A stretch of 64,000 nt of DNA from an uncultured Paracoccaceae bacterium (GTDB taxonomy: Bacteria > Pseudomonadota > Alphaproteobacteria > Rhodobacterales > Rhodobacteraceae): assembly GCA_947493745.1 (NCBI GenBank), contig CANLSM010000005.1, positions 62,001 through 126,000 on the forward strand, in the 5' to 3' direction. Of the stretch, positions 14,911-23,162 are shown piece by piece (within the stretch, counting starts at the first letter, position 1; each line of letters starts with the position of its first letter). The position numbers were made by a program, and so were the translations under genes. Below the pieces are notes generated by a model. The model ran no database searches and had not been told where the DNA came from. It was given only the letters and a program-made list of their open reading frames with translations.

Positions 14911-16479
14911 TCAGTTGACCTGACGCACCAGATCGCTGACCCAGACTTCAACCCGACGGTTGGTCTGGCGGCCCTTGTCGGTCTCGTTGCAGCCCAGCGG
15001 AGAGGCTTCACCGAAACCGGCCGTGCGTATCTTGATGTTGTCGAGACTGCCCGGAGGCGCTGCGTTGATCAGCGCATCGCGAACGACCGAGGCCCGTGCC
15101 TGGCTGAGGATCCGGTTCTTGCCGGGCTCACCAATGGCGTCACTGAAGCCCACCAGCAGAACTTCCTTGTTCTCATAGCTGCCGGTGGAGAGCAGAGCGG
15201 CCAGACGCTGCACATCTCCAACCGCCCGGCTGTCCAGACGGCTCGATCCGAAATCGAAGCGGTAGGTGAGGGACAGACGCTCCCCGACCACGAGATCGCT
15301 CATCATCGCGCGAAGATCGCTGAAGCTGACCTCGGCACCATTGTCCATGACCGCGGACGCCAGCCGGATACCCTGCGCATCGACCGGCTGGGCCATGATC
15401 CGCTGATCGACAAACCCGGCATCGGCCACGATGAACTGCCCTTCATCGGACAGCGCGAAGTCCAGCAGGCGACCGCCGTGACCGCCAAGCTCGCCCGCTG
15501 CCTTGTAGGCGTAGATGCGGCGGGTCAGCGGGTATTCCTCGGTGCGGATGGTGAAATCATTGACCGGGGTCTGGACACCGCAGATGCCGCGGATCGAAAG
15601 CGCGTTGGCATTGCGCAGGGCCGAGTAGCTGCTGATGCCGATGCCGAACGGGTCTCTGGCCACCGCATCGGACACCGCCTGGTCGCTGTCGAGCACCTGC
15701 ACGTTGTTCGAGAAACGCGCCCCCGCAGGCACCATCACCTGCTGGTTGAACACGTCATAGGTCCCTGACGAGGGCTCCCGGATGTAGATGTTGATATCCG
15801 CGTTGTAGCCGCCGATCTGCGACCACTTGGAAATCGCCCCCGAGAAGACGCCGGGCAGATCGCGCTCGGAAATCGCACGGACCGGGCTGGCCGGATGGCT
15901 GACCACGACGATACCGTCAAGTGCCAGAACCTGCTCTCTGTCCGCAGCTGTGCCGTTTCCGGCAATGCTCGCGATCTCATTTTGGCGTGCAGGCCGGGTC
16001 GCAATCGCGATATCGGCGTTGCGGTTCGCCACGGATGCAAGACCCGATGTGCTGTCGGAGAAGGCAAGCTGGATGTCGACAACGGTGTCGTCCGCGCCGT
16101 CAGCCAGCTTGATGACCTGTCCTGTATCGGTGACATCCGACATCGTCGTTCCGGCATCGATCGACAGCGCATAGCCATCGATCAGGGCGGGGATCAAATC
16201 TTGCGTGACCGTCCCCGATCCGGCGATCCGGACACCTGAATTGGTGGCGTCGCGTCCTGGACAGGCCTCGCCCGTGCAGGTCATCTCCAGCGCGTCCACC
16301 TTCATCACGCCGATAGGGCTTCGGACCACGTAGGTGTCATTCTCGAACTCGATCAACTGGCCCGTTATCGAGATCGATTTATCAAAGGATTCAAGCGTGA
16401 CCATCTGTGCAAACGTCGGCATTGCCATTGTCGTTGCGAGAACGGCTGTTGTTGTCAGCAGTCTATTCAGGCGCATCAT
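14911..16479 (-). CDS. Phosphate-binding-like (PstS-type) protein fused to OmpA C-terminal domain
   Basis: 522-residue exported protein. A signal peptide (MMRLNRLLTTTAVLATTMAMPTFAQ) precedes a short N-terminal beta domain (ITGQLIEFENDTYVVRSPIGVMKV). A PstS-like periplasmic binding domain follows, with VRIAGSGTVTQDLIPALIDGYA, DLPGVFSGAISKWSQIGG and REPSSGTYDVFNQQVM. The last 130 residues are OmpA-like peptidoglycan-binding (LTYRFDFGSSRLDSRAVGDVQRLAALL, VLLVGFSDAIGEPGKNRILSQARASVV, GFGEASPLGCNETDKGRQTNRRVEVWV). AAGGAG 7 bases upstream supports the ATG at 16479. The combination suggests a cell-wall-anchored phosphate or anion binder; no pst transport genes are adjacent. Confidence 0.88.
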   Translation of the reverse strand: MMRLNRLLTTTAVLATTMAMPTFAQMVTLESFDKSISITGQLIEFENDTYVVRSPIGVMKVDALEMTCTGEACPGRDATNSGVRIAGSGTVTQDLIPALIDGYALSIDAGTTMSDVTDTGQVIKLADGADDTVVDIQLAFSDSTSGLASVANRNADIAIATRPARQNEIASIAGNGTAADREQVLALDGIVVVSHPASPVRAISERDLPGVFSGAISKWSQIGGYNADINIYIREPSSGTYDVFNQQVMVPAGARFSNNVQVLDSDQAVSDAVARDPFGIGISSYSALRNANALSIRGICGVQTPVNDFTIRTEEYPLTRRIYAYKAAGELGGHGGRLLDFALSDEGQFIVADAGFVDQRIMAQPVDAQGIRLASAVMDNGAEVSFSDLRAMMSDLVVGERLSLTYRFDFGSSRLDSRAVGDVQRLAALLSTGSYENKEVLLVGFSDAIGEPGKNRILSQARASVVRDALINAAPPGSLDNIKIRTAGFGEASPLGCNETDKGRQTNRRVEVWVSDLVRQVN

Positions 16480-16592
16480 TGGTCTACTCCTTTGGAAATT
16501 TCTAATGGTCGCGACGGCGGAACGATGCCGCGTCGGAGAGGCGCTTCGACGGCGCAGAGATTGGTTGTGAGCACGGGGGAAGTCTGAAGTTT

Positions 16593-17897
16593 TCATCTGA
16601 ACATGGCCTCCGGCAAGAGAAGAGCGATCTGCGGGAACATCACCAGCAGGATCACGCAGACGACCATTGCCGCCCAGAACGGCATCACGCCCGCAAAAAT
16701 CGTCTCCAGTTTGACGTCATCGGCGACGGATTTGACGACGAAGCAATTGACCCCGACAGGCGGGCTGATGAGCCCCATTTCGAGGACGAGAACCATGATG
16801 ACCCCGAACCAGATCGGATCGAACCCGAGCTGAATGATCAGCGGGAATACCACCGGCAGCGAGATCACCATCAGCGACAGACCTTCGATCACCATGCCCA
16901 GAATGGTGTACATCACCAGGATCACGGCCAGCACGACATAGGGTCCGGCCTGCAATTGCGTCACCCATTCCGACACATTGGCCGGCAGCCCGGAGAGCGA
17001 GACAAAGGGCGAGAAGACGCTGGCACCCAGCAGGATGAGAAAGCAGAGACCCGTGGTCTGGAGCGTGTCCGAGAACACCTTGTAGATATTCGTCGGTGTC
17101 AGCTGGCCGCGCAGGATCACCACGATCAGCGCGAGGAACGAGCCGACGCCTGCCGCCTCCACCGGCGTGAACAGCCCGGTATAGATGCCGCCGATGGTGA
17201 GCGCGATCATCAGGACGATCGGCCCTGCCTTGGCGATGGCGCGGGTGCGCTCGGACCAGCTCATCACCATGCCGCGGGGGCTTTCGGACGGACGCAAGGC
17301 CGTCAGCAGCTGGATCGTCACCAGGAAAAGCCCGGTCAGCAGCAGTCCGGGCAGAACACCTGCAATGAACAGTTGGCCGATGCTTTCCTCGGTCAGGATC
17401 GCGAAGAGGACGAACCCGGTCGAGGGCGGGATCAGGATGCCGAGTGTCCCGCCGGCTGCGATTGAGCCCGTCGAAAGGCGCGATCCGTATCCGTACCTTT
17501 GCATCTGGGGATAGGCGACCTTGCCCATGGTGACAGCCGAGGCAATCGACGATCCGCTCAACGCGGCAAAGCCCGCACATCCGACCACGGTGGCCCCGGC
17601 CAGGCCGCCGCACCTGTGCCCGATCAATGCCTGTGCCGCATCGTAGAGATCACGGCTCAACCCGCCGACAGCCGAGAGATTGCCCATCAGGATAAAGAGC
17701 GGCAGCACGCTGAGATTGTAGTTCGAGATGATCTCGAAGCCCTGGCCGGTCATCGAGTAGGCCGCCACGTTGAACGAGTTCAGCAGACCGTAGCCTGCAA
17801 ATCCGACCAGCAGCATGGAAATCCCGACCGGTACCCTGAGTGCGATCAGTGACAGAAGGGCGGCAAATCCCAGAAGGCCGAGGGTCTCAGGTGTCAC
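16593..17897 (-). CDS. TRAP transporter large permease (DctM type)
   Basis: 434-residue multi-spanning permease of a tripartite ATP-independent periplasmic transporter. Family stretches include LLGFAALLSLIALRVPVGISMLLVGFAGYG, LPLFILMGNLSAVGGLSRDLYDAA, GGLAGATVVGCAGFAALSGSSIASAVTMGKVAYPQM and GGTLGILIPPSTGFVLFAILTEESIGQLFIAG. The C-terminal half keeps ISPPVGVNCFVVKSVADD. It overlaps the small subunit gene by 11 bp and is last in the DctP-Q-M operon. Confidence 0.94.
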   Translation of the reverse strand: MTPETLGLLGFAALLSLIALRVPVGISMLLVGFAGYGLLNSFNVAAYSMTGQGFEIISNYNLSVLPLFILMGNLSAVGGLSRDLYDAAQALIGHRCGGLAGATVVGCAGFAALSGSSIASAVTMGKVAYPQMQRYGYGSRLSTGSIAAGGTLGILIPPSTGFVLFAILTEESIGQLFIAGVLPGLLLTGLFLVTIQLLTALRPSESPRGMVMSWSERTRAIAKAGPIVLMIALTIGGIYTGLFTPVEAAGVGSFLALIVVILRGQLTPTNIYKVFSDTLQTTGLCFLILLGASVFSPFVSLSGLPANVSEWVTQLQAGPYVVLAVILVMYTILGMVIEGLSLMVISLPVVFPLIIQLGFDPIWFGVIMVLVLEMGLISPPVGVNCFVVKSVADDVKLETIFAGVMPFWAAMVVCVILLVMFPQIALLLPEAMFR

Positions 17898-18417
17898 GGG
17901 CGACCCCCTCTTCCGGCGCTGTGATTCCGTGCGCGTCCCCGTCCTTGGGGATCAGCGCACCGAACGCCGCCTCATAGGCAACGGCCAATGCGGCCAATGC
18001 CGCGCCTGCGGCAATGCAGAAGTAGAAAGGGCCGTATTCGATCCCGAGCAGCAGCGACACCTCGCCGAAATCCGCGGCTTCGAACCCGGCAAGATAGCTG
18101 CGATAGGCATAGAAGCTCAGGATCCCGATCGCGGCCATGACGCCCAGAAAAATCACCACTTTTCTCAGTGCGGGAAACAGCCGCTTCGTCAGCATATCAA
18201 TGGAGATCGCCTTGCCGCTGAGGATCGAGACCGGCAGTGCACAACTAACGGCAATCACCATAAGCGCCTCGGATATCTCGTTCGCACCCAGAATGGGCCG
18301 CTCGAAAAGACGCAGGACCGCATCTGCCATCGAGATACCCATCATGGCCACCACGCTCAGTCCACCGATGATAACCAGCAGGAAGCTTATCGCAGAGGTG
18401 CTCGAACGCAGGATCAT
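17887..18417 (-). CDS. TRAP transporter small permease (DctQ type)
   Basis: 176-residue four-helix membrane subunit. The four hydrophobic stretches begin with SAISFLLVIIGGLSVVAMMGISMADAVLRLFERPILGANEISEALMVIAVSCALP, which carries the conserved LGANEISE-type motif of DctQ proteins. The gene lies between the DctP-type binding protein (51-bp gap) and the large permease (11-bp overlap), so all three form one operon. Confidence 0.92.
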   Translation of the reverse strand: MILRSSTSAISFLLVIIGGLSVVAMMGISMADAVLRLFERPILGANEISEALMVIAVSCALPVSILSGKAISIDMLTKRLFPALRKVVIFLGVMAAIGILSFYAYRSYLAGFEAADFGEVSLLLGIEYGPFYFCIAAGAALAALAVAYEAAFGALIPKDGDAHGITAPEEGVARDT

Positions 18418-18468
18418 GGGTGCGCTCGGTTGTCTGAAAGAGTGGGGGCCAGGGGATCTCGCATCAGC

Positions 18469-19389
18469 TCAGTTTGTTTGTGCGTAAGGGAAACGTTCGC
18501 GGAACGCGGCAAGCTGGAAGGGTGTGAGGTTCACGATCTGAACGCCATTCTCCTCCGCCGTTGCCAGTGCCTTCTGACCCACGCGCTTGTAGGCATTTGC
18601 CGCCGCAAGGCTCAGTTCGCGCCCGGTCATGCCTTCCAGCTGAGTGCGTTCCTCGTCGCTCAGGCTGTCCCAACTGCTCTGGTTCATCACCAGATAGAAG
18701 GACGCAATCGCGCCGGGGATGTTCACGGTCGCGAAATTCGCAACCTCGTAAAGCTTGAAGGACAGGATCGCCGAGGGACCGATATAGGTCGCGTCAACCA
18801 CACCGGTGCTGAGCGCCTGATAGATCTCGTTGGCGGGCAGCGTGATCGGAATTCCGCCCCAGTCCTTGATGATCTTGGCAGTCGTCGGGTTGGCCACGCG
18901 GACCTTCATGCCGCGCAAGTCATTGAAATTGCGAACCGGCTTGTCCCGGCTGATTAGAACGGTGGGGTTGTTGGCCCAGGTGGCCAGCATCTTCACACGC
19001 TGATAGTCCTGCTCGACAAAGCCGATATTGTCCCACATCGCAGAGGTCGCGACGACCGGATCGGTATAGAGACCCGGCAGTTCGAACATGGTCATCACGG
19101 GGAAGAGGTTCTGGGTATAGCCCGGAATGCCGAAGGAGATGTCGGTCTCGCCTGTCAGCGCACGTTTGAACTGCTGTGTCGGACCCTTGCCCAGTTCACC
19201 GGCCGGGTAAATCTTGATTACCGTGCTGCCGTTCATCGCGGTATTGAAACTCTCCGACAGCGGTCGCATCACAAACCGGTCCATCGGATGTTGTGGAGAC
19301 ATGAAATGAGCAAGTTTGATCTCTTTGCTCTGTCCAAAACTCGGTTGCACCAGAGCAGCAAATAGAATGCATGCGATCAATGCCTTCAT
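18469..19389 (-). CDS. TRAP transporter substrate-binding protein (DctP type)
   Basis: 306-residue periplasmic binding protein. The signal peptide MKALIACILFAALVQPSFGQ is cleaved before SKEIKLAHFMSPQHPMDRFV, the usual DctP opening. Later stretches DLRGMKVRVANPTTAKIIKDWGGIPITLPANEIYQALSTGVVDATYIGPSAI and EVANFATVNIPGAIASFYLVMN match the family; the conserved ligand-clamping arginine lies in the first. The ATG at 19389 was chosen because upstream codons do not form a signal sequence. First gene of the DctPQM operon. Likely ligand is a carboxylate, unspecified. Confidence 0.93.
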   Translation of the reverse strand: MKALIACILFAALVQPSFGQSKEIKLAHFMSPQHPMDRFVMRPLSESFNTAMNGSTVIKIYPAGELGKGPTQQFKRALTGETDISFGIPGYTQNLFPVMTMFELPGLYTDPVVATSAMWDNIGFVEQDYQRVKMLATWANNPTVLISRDKPVRNFNDLRGMKVRVANPTTAKIIKDWGGIPITLPANEIYQALSTGVVDATYIGPSAILSFKLYEVANFATVNIPGAIASFYLVMNQSSWDSLSDEERTQLEGMTGRELSLAAANAYKRVGQKALATAEENGVQIVNLTPFQLAAFRERFPYAQTN

Positions 19390-19566
19390 GGCAGTATCTC
19401 CCGCTGATTTGATGAGAAAGGCGCGATTTAGGGAAATCGCGCGGAAACCACTTAACACACACATCTTAAGTACCGCAGATATTGTGGTAAATTTATGGCA
19501 AGATCAATTCCAAACCACTGGTCTTTCGGGCGAATTGTCGCCGAAGCAGAATTATATTCACCCATA

Positions 19567-19585
19567 GATTTACCAATAGTAAATC
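19567..19585. promoter_or_regulatory. Inverted repeat upstream of the DctPQM operon
   Basis: GATTTAC (19567-19573) and GTAAATC (19579-19585) form a perfect 7-bp inverted repeat with a 5-bp spacer in the AT-rich 253-bp gap upstream of dctP. A partial copy (GGTAAATTT) lies nearer the gene, around 19490. It may be an operator for a transporter regulator encoded elsewhere; no regulator gene is adjacent. Confidence 0.45.
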
Positions 19586-19642
19586 ACTCAACCATGGGGA
19601 GATTTTCTGGAATAGCTATACTTTGCGAAGCCTCGGAGCGGC

Positions 19643-20002
19643 TCAGGCGTCCTTCTGATCGCACCAGGCCCGGAAGATCTCGACCAGTTCATCGAATTTG
19701 GCCTCCAGATCCTCCATATCGGTCACCTTGAAGACGCGGGCCTCCTTGCCGTCGCCCTCAAGGTTGGGGAACGTGCCGGAAATCTCAGCGCCCTTGTGGA
19801 ACATCAGACTGGCATGGCGCTTTGCCTTGGGAAAGAAGCTTGCGACATTTCCCTTGTAAATGAAGGTCGGTGCCTGCCATTTGATCGCTTCGCCGAGGCG
19901 CGGCTCGGCCTCAAGAATGCGCGCACGGATCGCCATGACGACCTGTTTCATCGGGTTGTCATAGGCATCGAACCAGTCATCCACGTCCGTGTTGCGGGTC
20001 AT
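19643..20002 (-). CDS. DUF1801 domain-containing protein
   Basis: 119-residue small cytoplasmic protein. VDDWFDAYDNPMKQVVMAIRARILEAEPRLGEAIKWQAPTFIYKGNVASFFP is the YdhG/DUF1801 signature, and HASLMFHKGAEISG follows. The ATG at 20002 overlaps the stop of the SnoaL-like gene upstream (ATGA), so the two are coupled. Function is unknown; related proteins include an iron-chaperone-like fold. Confidence 0.87.
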   Translation of the reverse strand: MTRNTDVDDWFDAYDNPMKQVVMAIRARILEAEPRLGEAIKWQAPTFIYKGNVASFFPKAKRHASLMFHKGAEISGTFPNLEGDGKEARVFKVTDMEDLEAKFDELVEIFRAWCDQKDA

Positions 20003-20361
20003 GTCTCCTCCAAGGTGGTCACAAGTCTGGTGATCAGCCCGTCTGCAAAGGTGAAACGGTTCAGCCCGCTGCCCCGGCCGCCTGGGATCGAAGGGGAGTG
20101 GCAGGTCCAGCTCACCCGGACCTCCGCGCCATCGACATGCACCTGATGAAGCTCGATCCGGGTGTCGAGCATCGGCATCTCCCATCCCAGCGCCATGGCG
20201 CGCATGATGGCCGCGCGCCCGGCATGGGTTCGCGTCTGTCCGGTGAACGGTTCCTCATAGACGGCATCCGGGGCGAAACAGGCCTCAAGGGCCTCTGCGC
20301 CGCTCCTGCCCGCTTGCATTGCCAGGAAAAAGTTGCTGATCTCGACAGGGACGGACGTCAA
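19999..20361 (-). CDS. SnoaL/NTF2-like family protein
   Basis: 120-residue nuclear-transport-factor-2-like fold, often a ligand-binding or isomerase scaffold. Diagnostic parts are FLAMQAGRSGAEALEACFAPDAVYEEPFTGQTRTHAGRAAIMRAMA and HVDGAEVRVSWTCHSPSIPGGRGSGLNRFTFADGLITRL. The proposed start is a TTG at 20361 (TSVPVEISN) with GGGAGAG 4-5 bases upstream; a longer in-frame version would run back through the neighbouring LuxR-type gene. It overlaps the DUF1801 gene by 4 bp. Confidence 0.75.
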   Translation of the reverse strand: MTSVPVEISNFFLAMQAGRSGAEALEACFAPDAVYEEPFTGQTRTHAGRAAIMRAMALGWEMPMLDTRIELHQVHVDGAEVRVSWTCHSPSIPGGRGSGLNRFTFADGLITRLVTTLEET

Positions 20362-20384
20362 TGAACTCTCCCAGGAGGCGGACC

Positions 20385-20783
20385 ATGTTTGATGACGAGA
20401 CCCTTGCCGATCTGAAAACCGCCATCCGCGCACTTGGCAAACAGGACATTCCTGCCGGTGCATGGGAGGCCCTGCCGGCGCTGGCGCGACTCGGACAGAC
20501 CCGCAACCGGATCGAGATTGATCTCGCGGCGAGCTCCCGCATCGGCGCGCCGCTTGTCATCGCGCACCCAAACACGCCAAGCCTCGCCCCGCTGACACCC
20601 CGTCAGCGCGAAGTCGCCAAGGCCATACTGAGTGGCTGCTCGAACCGCGAGATCGCGGACAGGCTCGGCATCAGGCTTTGCACGGTGAAGGATCATGTTC
20701 ATGCTGTGCTGTCCCGGCTCGGTTTGAAGCGACGCTCCCAGATTGCAGGTCTGATGCAGTCTAGCGAAACCGAGCACATCTGA
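20385..20783 (+). CDS. LuxR-type helix-turn-helix regulator
   Basis: 132-residue DNA-binding protein. The C-terminal LuxR/FixJ-type domain reads LTPRQREVAKAILSGCSNREIADRLGIRLCTVKDHVHAVLSRLGLKRRSQIAGL. The N-terminal half (MFDDETLADLKTAIRALGKQDIPAGAWEALPALARLGQTRNRIEIDLAAS) matches no recognised receiver or ligand domain. AGGAGG precedes the ATG at 20385. The start lies only 23 bp from the divergent SnoaL-like start, so the two genes share one very short control region and are probably co-regulated. Confidence 0.85.
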   Translation: MFDDETLADLKTAIRALGKQDIPAGAWEALPALARLGQTRNRIEIDLAASSRIGAPLVIAHPNTPSLAPLTPRQREVAKAILSGCSNREIADRLGIRLCTVKDHVHAVLSRLGLKRRSQIAGLMQSSETEHI

Positions 20784-20785
20784 AT

Positions 20786-20803
20786 ATCCATCGAAGGATG
20801 GAT
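20786..20803. terminator. Small hairpin between the LuxR-type and SorC genes
   Basis: ATCCATC and GATGGAT form a 7-bp stem with a GAAG tetraloop, starting 2 bp after the LuxR-type stop codon. No T-run follows on either strand, so termination is only suggested by position. Confidence 0.35.
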
Positions 20804-20893
20804 GTCGTCCCGTTGGGGAGGGCGCAGGCCTCGCTGCCACGCCGAAAATCGCCGATACCTGCCGCAGATCGACCACTGGCCACGCATCTCTGA

Positions 20894-21910
20894 TCAGGGC
20901 GTCTCCAGCAGGGCGAGGGCTGTCTGTTCATCCGTGATCAGCGTCGTCGGACCAAGGGCGGCAAGCGCTGCGCGCAGCACCGCGACCTTCTCCCGCCCGC
21001 CCGAGATCAGCACCTTGCGCGGGATGCGGGCGAGACGCTCCAAACCGATTGAGACCGCACGGTCGTTCACCGCGTGATCGACCAGCCGACCATCCGCATC
21101 GATGAAATTGTAGAGCACGTCGCCGACAGCGCCTGCATCCTGCAAGGACTGGCGTTCCGCCTCGGTCAGATGACCAAGCCGGTAGGATGTGGTGATGTTG
21201 GAAATGCCGCCAGCGCTGAGAATGGCGACATCGCTTGCCTCGGCCATTTCCAGGATCTGGTCGAGCCCGCAACGCTCCAGCAGCGCATGTTTCGTCCGCG
21301 CACTGTCCACCAGCGCAGGCGCCGGCACGAGGAACCCCTCCGCCTGATAAAGCTCGGCAAACTGCCAGGCGAACTCCGCCGGATTGAAGCGCCGCGCCTG
21401 CGAGATCCCGCCCAGAAGCGAGATCACCCGGACATTCTCAAGCCCCCGACCTTCGATGAAGGGCAGCGCCGCGTGCAGCGTCCTTCCCCAGCCGACGCCC
21501 ACGGTCATGTTGTTCTGCATCAGATCCGAGATATGCGCCCCCGCGGCCGCCGCGATGATGCGGGTCGGATCGCTGTCCGCATCTCCCAAGGGGGCGACAA
21601 TCGCCTGGCCCAGCCCATATTTCGCCTCCAGCTTCCGCTGCACTTCGACAAGCGACGCGAGATCGGACTTGATGCGGATCACGACCTCGCCGCGTTTGCG
21701 CGCCTCCGACAGAAGCCGGGTAACGGCGATGCGGTTGATGCCGAGCGTCTTGGCAACCTCGTTCTGCGTCCGGCCCTCGACATAGTAGATCCATGCAGCC
21801 CGGACCCGCAGGCTGTGGCTGGGGTCGGGCCGACCCCGGTCGCTCCGCTCAGCGCCTTGCGTGCTGTCCTGTTCCGGGGTCTGAGACACGGGTTCAATCC
21901 TCTCCACCAC
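20894..21910 (-). CDS. SorC/DeoR-type sugar-binding transcriptional regulator
   Basis: 338-residue SorC-family regulator. The N-terminal helix-turn-helix is RAAWIYYVEGRTQNEVAKTLGINRIAVTRLLSEARKRGEVVIRI. The sugar-phosphate-binding domain includes VGVGWGRTLHAALPFI, VRVISLLGGISQ, SDVAILSAGGISNITTSYRLG and VGDVLYNFIDADGRLVDH. It is the last gene of the operon that starts with the SAF-domain oxidoreductase, 12 bp after the E2 gene. SorC proteins respond to a phosphorylated sugar or polyol; here the effector may be made by the PfkB kinase at 32.0-32.9 kb. Two matching TGAAC-N24-GTTCA elements are candidate operators. The GTG at 21910 is the most upstream start. Confidence 0.92.
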   Translation of the reverse strand: MVERIEPVSQTPEQDSTQGAERSDRGRPDPSHSLRVRAAWIYYVEGRTQNEVAKTLGINRIAVTRLLSEARKRGEVVIRIKSDLASLVEVQRKLEAKYGLGQAIVAPLGDADSDPTRIIAAAAGAHISDLMQNNMTVGVGWGRTLHAALPFIEGRGLENVRVISLLGGISQARRFNPAEFAWQFAELYQAEGFLVPAPALVDSARTKHALLERCGLDQILEMAEASDVAILSAGGISNITTSYRLGHLTEAERQSLQDAGAVGDVLYNFIDADGRLVDHAVNDRAVSIGLERLARIPRKVLISGGREKVAVLRAALAALGPTTLITDEQTALALLETP

Positions 21911-21922
21911 ACCACGAAGGGG

Positions 21923-23161
21923 TTATTGTCCGATCAGGACCGCAACCTCCTCTGCCCGCTCTATATGCGACAAATGGCCGGTTCTTTCAAACAGGTTGAG
22001 CGATACGGCCCCGGGCGCACCCAGGGCGTGCCGCCAGGGGATGATCCGGTCTTCGCGACCCCAGATGATGCGGGCAGGCACCGTGATCCGGTCGAGCGCC
22101 GCGCGCAGATCGAAACTCTGCGTCCCGTCAGGGAAGAGTGCCGCCGCCAGATCGCGTTGAGCATCGCGCAGTCCGGGCGCGCCGCGTTGCGACCACGCCG
22201 CCTGCACATAGTTGTCAGTGATGATCTCGGGGGTCGCGACCAGCGTTTTCAGCCACGGAGCCAGACTTTCGGCACGCTTTGCGCGGGTGATCCCGGCAAT
22301 CGTCTTACCATTGATCTCGGGTCCCAGTCCGGCCGGCGAGAGCAGCGTCAGCCGGCTCACCTGGCGGGGCCTCGTATCGGCCAGGGCAAGAGCCAGCGCG
22401 CCACCAAGGGAATGACCGACAAGATGGGCCGCCTTCAGATCGAGCAGATCGAAGGCCTGCCGCACCAGTCGCACCAGGTCCTGAAAAGACGACGCAGGCC
22501 GCGCAGGCGATTTGCCATGCGCGGGCAGCTCCATCCGGTAGATCGGGACATCTTTCGGGAGAAACCGCAGAAGACCCGCCCATGACGAAGCGTCGCTCGC
22601 AAAGCCATGGATCAGGACCAGCGGCACCCCCTCGTCACCGCCTGACCGGATAACAGGGAGAGACCCTGAAACCGGATCGGCCCGCACCCGGTCCAGTACG
22701 CCAGCGACGTCGGCATGCTGCACACGGCCCCGCAGTGCACTCCCCTCGATATCGCCAAGCGCGACCCCGGCTTCCCGTGCCAGCTTGCGGGCGCGCGGTG
22801 TCGCCCGGATCTTCTGCGTCTCCTCGGGCGAGCGCGGACGGGGGACCTCCTCCGAAGGCCGGGACGGAGTAGCCTGCCCTTCCTCTGGGCGACTGGCATC
22901 CGGCACCGCTCCAACATCCTCATCCTCTGCATAGATCCAGCCGACCGGCTGCCCGATGGTAACATCGTCTCCCTCGGCAGCGCGGACATGCTGCAACACG
23001 CCAGAAGCGGGGCTTTCGACCTCCATCGCCGCCTTGTCGGTCTCGATGTCGAAAAGCGGGTCACCGGCCGTCACTTCAGCACCTTCAGCCACATGCCAGC
23101 TGACGATCCGACCGCTGGTCATGTCCATGTCCACCTTCGGCATGATCACCTCTGTGGGCAT
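21923..23161 (-). CDS. Lipoyl-bearing alpha/beta hydrolase, acetoin dehydrogenase E2-type (AcoC-like)
   Basis: 412-residue E2-like component. Residues 1-78 form a lipoyl domain with Lys43 in FDIETDKAAMEVESPASG as the lipoylation site. Residues about 115-150 form an E1/E3-binding domain (IRATPRARKLAREAGVALGDIEGSALRGRV). From about 165 the acyltransferase core is replaced by an alpha/beta hydrolase (LVLIHGFASDASSWAGLL, GHSLGGALALAL, VPARIIWGREDRIIPW). This architecture is that of acetoin dehydrogenase E2 (AcoC) rather than pyruvate dehydrogenase E2. The ATG at 23161 follows the E1 beta stop by 1 bp. No E3 gene is in the window. Confidence 0.92.
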   Translation of the reverse strand: MPTEVIMPKVDMDMTSGRIVSWHVAEGAEVTAGDPLFDIETDKAAMEVESPASGVLQHVRAAEGDDVTIGQPVGWIYAEDEDVGAVPDASRPEEGQATPSRPSEEVPRPRSPEETQKIRATPRARKLAREAGVALGDIEGSALRGRVQHADVAGVLDRVRADPVSGSLPVIRSGGDEGVPLVLIHGFASDASSWAGLLRFLPKDVPIYRMELPAHGKSPARPASSFQDLVRLVRQAFDLLDLKAAHLVGHSLGGALALALADTRPRQVSRLTLLSPAGLGPEINGKTIAGITRAKRAESLAPWLKTLVATPEIITDNYVQAAWSQRGAPGLRDAQRDLAAALFPDGTQSFDLRAALDRITVPARIIWGREDRIIPWRHALGAPGAVSLNLFERTGHLSHIERAEEVAVLIGQ

Positions 23162-23162
23162 C

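Noticed and set aside
21074-22585. Plus-strand open frame of 503 codons antisense to sorC and the E2 gene
   Set aside because: The opposite strand encodes clear SorC and lipoyl/hydrolase domains; the frame lacks recognisable motifs.
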